Shown piece after piece: positions 43,401-52,655 of a stretch of 64,000 bases of DNA (positions within the stretch are counted from its first letter, which is position 1; the number at the start of each line of letters is the position of its first letter). The stretch spans positions 1 through 64,000 of the forward strand of contig VIIQ02000174.1 in the NCBI GenBank assembly GCA_007449985.2, written 5' to 3'. The stretch comes from Desmodesmus armatus (lineage: Eukaryota; Chlorophyta; Chlorophyceae; Sphaeropleales; Scenedesmaceae). The position numbers and the translations under genes were made by a program. A model generated the notes under the pieces. It saw nothing but the letters and a program-made list of their open reading frames with translations. It made no database searches and was not told the origin of the DNA.

Positions 43401-45741
43401 GCTGGTTGAGGGGGGGGGGGGTCTCCGCAGGCTGCGGGGGCTGTCCTGGATTTTTAAGATGACCCAGAGGGCTAGACCCTGTAGGCAGGTAACACATATG
43501 TTTCACTGCATTGCTTGCATGTTGACAATTTGAGGCCATTGACTACATGCATACAATTTTACGGGGTGCTACAGCGTCTGGCAATGTGTTTCCACAAGGA
43601 CAGGCACACGCTGCAAGGAATGCGGCGGTGTTGGTTGGTGGAGGTGGACAGCGTGGCCCTGCTGTGTGGGAGGGCAAAGCTGCACAGCAGTCAGTGTGTT
43701 GGGGTGTGGGTACTCTCGTGCTGAGCTGTGTGTGGTGTGTGCTGCAGGTGTACTGGTACACCGTTGAGTTTGGTGTGGTGCGTGAGGGATCAGCCATCAA
43801 AGCCTTTGGGTCAGGCATCCTCAGCAGCTATGGAGAGCTGGAGTACATGGGGCAGGTAGGCTTGCAGTATAATACTCGTCCCTGTTGGAGCATGCTGCAT
43901 GGACTTCTGTGGGTGGGGGGGGGGGGCGCAGCTGAATGCGTTCTGGTGCGGCATTGGTATGTGGTGTGTGTAGCGCACATGGATGGGGGGGGGGCACCTG
44001 CCTGCATGGCGCCAGGCTGCTTCTGTGGTCAGCAGTCGCTGCCCAAGGCAAAAAGTCCCAAAAAGTACAAAACGTTCGAATGCTGAAAGATGGGCTTTTC
44101 GTGCGGTGCGGAATGCCATTGCGTTTAGGTTTGGTAAGCACAATACTTGCAGACCAGTGCGACCTGGGCAAACCCGTGCGCCAGCGTAATCTGGGTAGGT
44201 CGGCGGAGGGTCGATTGCGAGCGGTGGAGCGTATCTATCAGTGGTTTACCCCCTTTTTGTGACACACCTTACAGCATTTACTTGGCGAGGTTGCGTCTGA
44301 ATCTGTGCTTTATGTCGCCTACGGTATTAGTTCGTGTTGCTGAGGGAGAGCTTTCCTTTTTTAGATTAAGAGGACAATTCTGCGTGTGCTAGTAGCGTAA
44401 GTGTTTGAGACACCAAGGTGTGTGCACGTGTTTGCTCGTTGGGTGCTGGCAGCGCTGCTGACCACGATGCAAGATGGTGTCGGTACTCGCACGTTCCGGC
44501 ACGCTTCTGTGCTGCATGCTTGCAAAGCAACGCTTCTGCACCGTCCAAAGGCGATTGCTGCTTTTTGAAGCGTGGATACGTGCCATGTCCGTCGGAAATG
44601 GCATGATACCATGGTATGGTACTGACTCACAGGCTGTTGCTGTCTTGCAGGCAGTCCATGCCAGAGCCTTAGCAATGAGCAGATTCAGATTGCATCAGAT
44701 AGTATTGCATAGCACCAGACTGCAGTGTACAGATGCAGGCATATCCTGGAGCCACCAGCCTCGAGAAACACAGGAGTGGACTGTTAGGGCTTTTCAGACT
44801 TTTGCACTTCCAGCCAGCTGTATAGTATACCCATACCTATACCTTCATATATATATATATAGGTAAAGGTATAGGTATATATACCTATACCTGTATATAT
44901 TATATAGATGGTAGGCCAGGTGTGCTAGGCTACCAAAACAACTAAGCCTTCCCGGTTTGGGTGCCTCGGAGGCCAATCAGTCGTTTTTAGGAGGCCAATC
45001 AGGTCTCTGAAATGTCTGGCTTCACTTTTGTTTGTGACCATCACATGTGGGACGTCCCAACAGACTCTTGGTGCCGCAGGCATTGGCCTTTTTAGGGGGG
45101 GCATGCGGTGTCAATCACACACGGGTTTGATAGACCAGCGCTTGCCTGTCACCACCTGCAGTGGCTCCCCAGTCTGGCAGGCAGGCTAGTAACAAAGGGG
45201 CACCAGCCCGCAGCTGTCACACTTGCACCCCATGCTTACCAGTTGCTCTTTGGGTACCGCTCTGATGTATGCAGGGTGCTGCTGAGCTGGTTCCGTTTGA
45301 CCCCTTTGCCCCTCAGCCCAAGATGAGCTACAAGGATGGCTACCAGAAGCGGTACTTTGTGCTGGACAGCTTTGAGGTAGGTGGCTGCTCAGCTACGAAT
45401 GGCCGTGCTGTGTGCAGCGGCAGCCACGCCAAGCAGTGGGCAGTTGCGACAGCAATGCGCACCTGTGCTGTGACTGGCTGTGCTGCACGTGCTGTTTGAA
45501 GTCCTGCTTTTTTATGCAATGGTCCCTTGTCACATACCATGCATCTGCTTGAGCGTGCGTGTGATTCCAATCAACCTTGTGGTGCAAACAATGCTCTGTG
45601 CTTTGCCCCATTTTGCAGGCTGGCTTGAAGCAGCTCCAGGACTATGCCAGGGCAGTCCGCACACCTGACGCAAGGCCATCCTGTTGGGCTCCTGGGGGGC
45701 GGGGCAATCCCAGTCATTGGCCTTGGTTTGTGCATAGTTGA
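40404..45741 (+). CDS. AAH1: Phenylalanine 4-hydroxylase (aromatic amino acid hydroxylase)
   Basis: A non-haem iron monooxygenase that hydroxylates phenylalanine to tyrosine; in algae and non-flowering plants the enzyme is plastid-targeted and uses a folate cofactor. Exons: 40404-40494, 40630-40796, 41269-41336, 41604-41741, 41944-42007, 42182-42323, 42796-42899, 43748-43855, 45275-45376 and 45619-45741, all in phase, 368 residues. Family landmarks: [39 protein letters not shown] and [17 protein letters not shown], which supplies the two iron-binding His and is split by an intron. [13 protein letters not shown] supplies the iron-binding Glu; [10 protein letters not shown] and YFVLDSFE follow. 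There is no N-terminal ACT domain. Exon 1 encodes a basic, Ser/Ala/Arg-containing leader that could be a transit peptide, but part of its sequence recurs as a repeat in intron 7, so its status is less certain. The last 25 residues do not resemble the family. Confidence 0.92.
42420..42489. repeat. 14-base minisatellite in hydroxylase intron 6
   Basis: About four tandem copies of CAGATGCAACACAG just after the sixth exon. The units are contiguous and intronic. Confidence 0.85.
42945..43210 (-). repeat. Intron 7 fragment sharing sequence with hydroxylase exon 1/intron 1
   Basis: Two blocks match the exon 1 region: GACGTCCTTGCATTC (near 42976, also near 40445) and about 80 bases from 43122 to 43200, which match 40494-40572 including TGGGTGGTGTGTGCAGTA and GCTTGTGCTGCATGCCA. 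Between them about 130 bases are absent at the first locus. On the minus strand the longer copy reads as protein ([18 protein letters not shown] and [17 protein letters not shown]), so it may be a fragment of a mobile element. The family is unknown. Confidence 0.6.
44820..44905. repeat. AT-rich palindromic tract in hydroxylase intron 8
   Basis: Contains a perfect 26-base palindrome at 44867-44892 built from AGGTATAGGTATA and its complement, next to an (AT)n run and a further CCTATACC copy. It lies in the gene's longest intron (43856-45274) and could form a strong hairpin or cruciform. Confidence 0.8.
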
Positions 45742-46677
45742 CTCGTGGAGTGCATGCACGTTATGCAACCAGAGATGTGTGTGCGTGTGTTAGACACTAG
45801 GCTTGATGACAGGCGATACCATCATCACGTGTGTGTTGGGGGGCAGGTGTACATAACTGCCATCTGGCCACCATACTTTACGGATGGCTGTGGTGATGGC
45901 CCAGTGTACAACAAGAACTTGCGAGATGGGTCGAGCGCACACCAACAGCAGCTTTTCATGTATGTGTACGTTTTTATACAGTTGGCGTGAGGGCAAGGTG
46001 TGAAGTGCAGAGCAGGGCAGCCTCTTCGCAAGTGCTTGAGTGTCTTCCAACAGACGCTGGTCATGGGGTGTGACTGCTGCCATTGAGCTGTGTGGACAGT
46101 GTTGTGTGGACAGTGTTGTGTGGACATGTGTGGTGGCCTTGTACTTTATGGGTGATGTACCAATGCTCTGAGCAGAGCGCACAACTGTAGTGCCTGTTTC
46201 CCTGACATGATCATATGATGTATGCTGGGGTGTCCTTGTACAACATGTGGTCAAAGGGGTAAGCCTGCAGACTGAGCAGTCTGTTTATGGCATGGCCACC
46301 ATGCGCCGCAAGGTGCCCTTGCCACAACACCAGATTGGGTTTGAATAGGTGGTGAGCATCACCACTGTGCATCCTGGGTAGCTGCAGAAGTTGCCAGGTG
46401 GTGATGAAGGAGTTGCCAGTGTTCACCAGGAGCGGAGGATGATGAGGTGCACTGGTAGTGCTCCCAGCTAGATACGGGGAAATTCAGCCCAGCTAGATAC
46501 GGAGAAATTCAGCCATTGAAGTGCATGTTTGGGTGGTGCGGTAGGGCCAAGGTCTGTTGAGACACCATCCGGGGCTGCTTGTTTTGCTGGACTATGGCTG
46601 TGACACCCCCGACTGTTTGTAGGGGACAGAGATGAGCACTTTCCCAGTCTACCTGTGATTGCCGCTGTGTTGAGCTG

Positions 46678-46748
46678 TGTTGTAGTAAGATCGCAGAGGC
46701 TGAAGCTGCCGTGTCTGTCAACGAAAAGAAGTGGTTGGTGATGCATAT
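46678..46748 (+). repeat. Dispersed repeat copy 3
   Basis: The longest copy of the family, also found near 12620-12690 (reverse) and 26376-26416. A weaker relative starts at about 47348 with GTAGTAAGATGGCAGAGGCT. The family is unassigned. Confidence 0.65.
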
Positions 46749-48215
46749 TCATGTGCAGCTGAAGCTAGACGAGCTTCGGGGCCCCCCCAACCCTTGGCTC
46801 ACTGTGACATCAAGGTGCCTGGCCAGTTGCTGCTCTTCTACTGGGCTGGATGTTGCATCAAAGCTCCACTGTGATCATCGGTGCTGGGTCATGCTGGCTG
46901 TTCCTCCTGCTGGGCAAGGCTGCTGCTGTCAACAGCAACACTCTGTCTGCAAAAGCACAAGGAACGTACCTGCAGAACAGCGCGGCAACAAGATGTCAGC
47001 ACGGCAAAGGAGAGGGGGGTTGGCCCCTGCCCCAGTGCAGGCTTACGACACCCTGTTGTTGGCCTTTCTCCAACGTGTGACCTTGTCACTGGCACCTGTT
47101 TCAAATCATCTGCAGCTGTCGCACACGTGACACGATCAAGTGAGATATTGAGGAAATGAAAGCACAAAGAGAGAGGATAGCCACACTGTCTGATGGTCTG
47201 TTGCTGGGTATGTGTTGTAAGTGCTGTTTTGGGGTGTGCTTATCAGCAGTGACGGTGGGTTGTGATTTGTTGTCGAAATGAGAGCACCGGCCAGTGTTTT
47301 GCTAGTGTGTTGTTGTGTCTAGTCTAGTGTGTTGAGCTGGTGTTTGCAATGTAGTAAGATGGCAGAGGCTGAGCAGCTGGCTAAGCCTGACTGTGTTACG
47401 TCCAGCAGCTGCTCCAGTAGCATTTTGCTGTAAGTACAGGCAAACAGCAGGTTTCTGAACCAAACTTGACGTGACTTGAAAAGTTCGTTGGTAGAAAGAT
47501 ACAACCAATCGCACAGTAATGATGCCTGGTCATCCATGTGATTGTATTACTGAGTTGGCCATTACCTCACGGGATTGACAGACGTGCAGACAACATGGTA
47601 CAGCAGACACCATTTGGGGCAGCACCCCAACTGCACTACCACAGACCTACAGTGGCAAACCTCTTGGACTAGCCTGGCTGGCCTGCAGCAGCAGCAGCAG
47701 CAGCAATAAACTAGACGAGTCCTTCATTTGACTGGCTCTCCCAAAAGCAAAAATTTACATGGCACCATCACCAACAGGCGTGGCGTAGTACAGACACAAA
47801 ACACAGGTGGTACTGCCTCACCCACGGGCCCATCTGCAATTACTATCTGTAATACAGACCACCACCACACATCATAGCACAAAAGAAAAACCACGAATAT
47901 CATCGAACTACCCGTGACAAACAGAATCCAGTCCAGTTGTGCGAATGCACACATGAGTGAGCATGCCAGCGCACTGTGTGCAGGGCCAGTGTGCGCGGGT
48001 ACGACGGGCCCAATGTGATAGCGCCTCTATGTACACCTGACATCATGGTCTGGCAGTGCATGCCAATCAGGGCCCTGAATGACTGACTTTGCACACTTGT
48101 TGCATCCAATGGCCAGCATACAAGACAGCTGCAGGTGTTGAACCACCTCAGTGAAGCGAATATGCCTGGACAACACCAATCCAACCCCTTCACCCATTCC
48201 CGCATCAGGCAATGC

Positions 48216-48220
48216 TTACA
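48216..48220 (-). terminator. TGTAA poly(A) signal candidate for the SR gene
   Basis: Read on the minus strand it is TGTAA, about 130 bases downstream of the stop at 48352. The position fits a volvocalean poly(A) signal. Confidence 0.4.
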
Positions 48221-48351
48221 AGATACATGCTGATGCCGTGCTGCTGCACCGGCCAGTACAGGGCGCAGAGCATCCATCCAGGTCCGCCGGCTCTGGCGAG
48301 CACCACCACTGCATCGGCTCTGGCCAGCACCACCAGTGCACTGCAGCGTCA

Positions 48352-50744
48352 TCAGCTCCTGCTGCGGTCGCGTCCCCTACCACGGCTGGGCGTCCGAGAG
48401 CGGCTGCGGCCCCTGTCATCACGCCCACGTGGCTCATCCCCCCTGGGGCTGCGAGGGCTTGGGCTGCGGCGCGCCTCATACCTGTCCTCCCTGTCACCAC
48501 CCCTGTCGCCACCCCTCTCATCCCCCCGGGGGCGCGTGTCTTCCTTCACACGGATGTAGGACCTGACGTACAGAAGGGGCAGGGGTGGCAGCACTTCAGC
48601 AAGAAAAAGGCTTCCAGCAACGATGCAGCAGCACTTATAAGCAACACACACACGCCCACGCACTCATGCCCACTTCGGAGTTCGGAGATCCTTGGATGGT
48701 GAGATGATCGATGCATTGGCTGGATGCACTCCCTGTGTCTACACACCACCGCAACGACAATGCAAATTCAGACGAGCCATCGCAGAGATTTGTTCAATTT
48801 TGTGATACTATGACGCTCGAAACGACACTCAATGTAACTTCAGTTCACGCCTGCAAGTCACGGTGACTGCCGTGCTTGGGGTGCTGACCCCACAGCAACG
48901 ACACCCCACGCTATACAGTGCCAGCCTTGCTGCACACGAGCCCCAGTAAGCGCCAACGGATGCTTGCCTACTAGCGGCCACCCCATGGCGGGCTTGCATG
49001 CAAGGGCTTACTTGTCGTAGGGGTTCCTGAACTCTGTGTCATCCAGCTTCTTGATAGCTGCGGCCATGTCATCAGCCGTGGCATAGTCAACAAGGCCCAG
49101 CACGCCATCTCCATCTCGCACCACCTGCAGGCGCAGCAGGGAAGGCCAGCACACCTCAACCCTTTGTGCCTTAGCAGCACAGGGAGCAGCCAGCAAGGGG
49201 CTGATATGCAGGCCAAACAGTGCCCAGGGCTAGTCAAGGTGATGGGAAACTGCATTGACGGGCATCCACAACTTGGGGAGCAGCAGGACATGGTGATCTT
49301 GTGAGGAGATCCAATCTTCAGCAGGATCGCGGCTGCGGGCATGCATAGTCTTGTCAGGCCTGGCGTGGGCGCTGCACCACCAGGGATCCCCAATCATGGC
49401 GATGTCTCCTTGACCAGCACACAATGCATTACTCCCAACAGCAACCAAATGCTCAGCCAAGGTGAGGTCCATGATGTGAGCAGTGTCATGTTACGCACCT
49501 GTGCAAAGGTGACCTCCCCGCCCTTGCGCATGTGGTCCTTCAAGTCCTGCCAGGAGGCGGTTGGGGGCAGGCCAGACACCACCACGCGAAAGGCCGTGTT
49601 GTACGGGCGTGGGTTGCTGCGCCCGCCGCCGCCGCGGTCATCCCTGCAAACACGATAAGAGAGTGAGCTGTTAACCAACACCCACACAGGACATCAGTTA
49701 TATCTGCTAGTAGCGCTCTTGTCTGCTTAGCGCCACGCAACACGTGCAGCAGTTCTCCAACCTCAACATACTGACGCAATCAATCTCCGGCACCCAGGAT
49801 GACCCCTCAAGCCTGGCGAAACATGCGCGTCATCATTGCGGGCTTGGCAAGTTCACCGCCACCGGAGTGCTGGCACGCGCTTGCCCACCTGAACCTGTCA
49901 CCCCCACGGCCACGGTCGTAGTCCCTACCACCACCCCCGCCCCGCCCAAAATCATCGCGATCGCGTCTGCCGCCACGGGACAGCTCCACCTGCAAGCATG
50001 GCAGCGGCATAAAAGTCAGGAGAACTGTGCCAACATGCAGGGGGGATTGGCAAGTAGTCAAATCAGGACAGCCCCTCCCCTTCATCCAGAAAAGCCCAGC
50101 CTATACTGCTGCTGACAAATGCAAGGCATGCAACATCCTACCCTGTAACTGATGTATACAAGCCATGTACAGTTTAGAGGTGGATCAACACACCCTGTTG
50201 GTGACACTCAGTCTCACGCAGGGCAGGTGTGTGTGCTGGATGCACTCACTCTCAGCCTCTTGCCCAACTTTTCGCGCCCATCCAGAGCTTTGACTGCGTC
50301 ATATGCCTCGTCCGCATGGCCAAACTCCACAAAGCAGAAGGCATTCATGCCGCCTGCCTCGCCTGGCTTGATGCTGATGCGAGTGATCTTGCCATACTTG
50401 TGAAAGATGTCTTCAACCTCCTGTGAACGCAAGCGCGGCGCTTGCATGAAATCTACTAGGCATCCTGCCCTCATTTCTTTCATTTGCTATCAGTGTGACC
50501 TTGCATCATACTTATTGCTGATACTGATACTGGAAAGCTGGAGACACCTCCCTTCATACTGTTGGGCTCTTGACAGTACCGGTACATGCTCCAGGCAGTC
50601 CAACCCAAGCAAGCATGCATGCTGCACCCACCATGCCAGGCCTGGCGAAGGGCCATTGCCTGTCAACAGCCCAGCAGGGTGTGTACTTACCTTCTCCAGA
50701 ACATCTCCAGGCAGGTTGCCGACATAAACAACCTTGGTGGTCAT
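48352..50744 (-). CDS. SR splicing factor with two RRMs (SF2/ASF, plant SR30/SR34 type)
   Basis: Nuclear serine/arginine-rich factor that binds exonic enhancers and guides spliceosome assembly. Exons: 50744-50691, 50420-50250, 49989-49895, 49643-49499, 49124-49012 and 48562-48352, all in phase, 262 residues. RRM1 has [11 protein letters not shown] (RNP2) and NAFCFVEF (RNP1). A Gly/Arg/Asp-rich linker follows (about residues 78-112, [17 protein letters not shown]). RRM2 has FRVVVSGLP and the diagnostic SWQDLKD heptapeptide, which defines the SF2/ASF subfamily. The C-terminus is a short RS region ([30 protein letters not shown]), shorter than in the animal protein. The start is the only ATG giving a complete RNP2. 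Two donors six bases apart at the end of exon 3 would give alternative products. Confidence 0.93.
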
Positions 50745-52321
50745 GGCGCCTCAGCGGCCAAAGCAAGTCCCTCCTGTTGGGCAGCATGGTGAGGACCTCT
50801 GAGTGTCTACTTGCGGGCAAATGCCCATAAAAGACCCTGGTGATGTCCACTCCCCATGTTCACGCGGTTTGTCCACACAGTTGCTCCAACCAAGGTGTTG
50901 AGTAGCAGTGTCCCCACGGTCCAACGGAAGACAGCAGAGGCAGCATCCACCCACGCGCGGTCCCTCCGCGCCCATCCACTCATCCATGTATCCACTCACA
51001 GGAGCCCAGGTAGGGCGGAAGCCAGCAGACGGGGTGGCTGGCTTGGTTCGCTGTTGCAGCCACGCAAGCGCTGTGCGGTGGCTATAACAGTGCTGTAAAC
51101 AGGAACTGCTTGTGGATCTACAGGGCCACCTCCTTAAGCGTGAGATAGCGCACTGTCGAGATCGTTTCGATGCAGAAACGATGCAGAGAGTTGTTTGCAC
51201 AACGGGGCAGGTTGTTTGGATGTTGTTAATTGTAGGTTGAACCAAAGCCTTGTGCCCTTCTGCTCTCAGCTGCTGAGCTGCTCTGGCAGGGGTAGAGGTC
51301 TTGTTCTGCTGCTGACTAGGTTTCTGCAGGCAGCACAGCTCTCGAGTCTGGATCCTTGCGCTTTGCTGGGGGGTTGCAGCTGTTTTGTGTCTAATCGTCA
51401 AAAAAGGGAAACGCACCAGCAGCAGGCGTTCTCACATGCTGCTGTTGCTGTCCCTGCTGGCCACTTCACTGCTGCAACCCAGCCCACAAGAGGTCATAAC
51501 TCCTCAGCTGCTGCTGCTGCACTTTTTGCATGTGGCGCCACCGAACTGCCAACACCAGCCGTGCAGGCACTGCTGCAGCAGCAGCCTGCATTGCTGCTGC
51601 TGGGCCTAGTGCCGGACGTTACCCCTTTACCTCTGCAGTATCTGATCATGTCTCCCGGCTGAGTAAACACAGGCTGCTCCCTGCCCACATCCCAGCCAGT
51701 CCTAGCGCTCCTGCTGCTGCCATCAGCCGACATTTCTGACCCAGCACAACACTGCTACCCCATTGCATTGTACTGGTGTTCCCACCGCCCAACCTTCCAG
51801 AGAAATTGACAGCACCCTTCAGAGCCCGCATCTATGACCCAGTAGCTGCAGGGACCCCTCCATAGGGTTAGTCAGTCAGTCAGTGTTCGTTACAAAGAGG
51901 CCTCAAGGACCCAGCCAACCCGATGCAAGCCCCGGGACCCAATCCATGTCCCGCCCTTGTAACCCAAGGCGCCACCAATTCTACTCAAGACAGCCCAACC
52001 ACCTGTGGCACACAAGCTGTGTTAGCATGCAACACGCACAAGGCATAAAGCGAACGGATGCACGGCCAAGAACGCACATGCACATGCTGACGCAGACAAG
52101 CACGCAGTGAAAGAGCTGACATGGCAATGCAAGCATGACTAGCTGACCCAACCTAAGCTGGCACATGCATCACTGCCCCCGCCCCGTCGGCTAACAGGGT
52201 AAAGCAACCAGAAACACCAAGCACAACAGGAGACATGCAACCACAACAGCCACTGTAACACAACAAATGGATTACAAACTCAATCCCATCACCTGCAGCA
52301 ACCACAAACCATACTGCTGCT
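50745..52321. other. Intergenic region between the SR gene and the SINE
   Basis: The SR gene promoter should lie at its left end; no TATA-like motif is convincing. A plus-strand frame at 51195-51662 (155 residues, leucine- and alanine-rich) has no recognisable domain and is left unannotated. A GTCA tetramer tract lies at about 51869-51882. Confidence 0.45.
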
Positions 52322-52396
52322 GGGGGGGTAGCTTAATGGGGAAAGCATCTGGCTTCTGCTGGAGAGATCCGGGTTTGAATCCCGGCCCACCCACCA
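52322..52396 (+). tRNA. tRNA-like head of the SINE (pseudo-tRNA)
   Basis: Cloverleaf with good acceptor, D and T arms. The anticodon stem has two mismatches in either alignment, and the loop CTTCTGC would read TCT (Arg). Encoded CCA and attachment to a repeated tail argue that it is a SINE promoter rather than a working tRNA gene. Confidence 0.55.
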
Positions 52397-52641
52397 AGCC
52401 CTTGGATGGGACGGCTGTTCTCAGTCGCGTGTGCATGGCCTAAATGCTGTAGTACACGTAGGGGGTGTATGGGTTCAACTCCCATGCGACTTTGGTCCGG
52501 CCACTGGGCACCTCCTGATTGTAAAAGGGTGTTGGGCGTCTCTCATCGGTGTGAGGCAAGACCTTGGGCTCCCGGCAGCCTCGGCTGTTGTGTGTGTGGC
52601 CAGCCGGTGGGAGTCCGCCCCCCTTGTACCTATCAAAAAAA
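52322..52641 (+). mobile_element. tRNA-derived SINE with composite head and encoded CCA
   Basis: The first 75 bases fold as a tRNA. The acceptor strand is 52322-52328, pairing with CCCACCC at 52386-52392 except for one G-A. The D-arm is GCTT/AAGC, and the T-arm is CCGGG/CCCGG around TTTGAAT (52369-52385). The A box is TAGCTTAATGG and the B box GGTTTGAATCC. The discriminator A is followed by CCA (52394-52396), which nuclear tRNA genes do not encode. The anticodon stem pairs badly. A second B-box-like GGGTTCAACTCCC follows at 52470-52482. The tail (GGCACCTCC, CATCGGTG, GTGTGGCCAGCCGGTGG) ends in a short A-run and recurs at 34225, 54754 and 56805. It should be transcribed by RNA polymerase III. 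It ends 14 bases from the HRD3 stop codon. Confidence 0.72.
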
Positions 52642-52655
52642 TACTGCTGCTTTGC

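Larger units (their letters stand above)
45742..48351. other. Repeat-rich intergenic region between the hydroxylase and the SR gene
   Basis: No gene is supported. It contains tandem GTGTGGACAGTGTT units (about 46090-46125), a duplicated CAGCTAGATACGG(G/A)GAAATTCAGCC (about 46463-46515), dispersed repeat copies at about 46680 and 47345, and a CAG run at 47687-47705. On the minus strand, TGTAA at 48220-48216 stands about 130 bases past the stop of the SR gene. Confidence 0.5.

Noticed and set aside
51195..51662. 155-codon plus-strand frame between the SR gene and the SINE
   Set aside because: Composition is driven by CTG/GCT-rich DNA, there is no domain, and splice-like or regulatory context is lacking.
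52322..52396. A functional nuclear tRNA-Arg gene
   Set aside because: The anticodon stem has two mismatches, CCA is encoded, and the sequence is joined to a repeated SINE tail.
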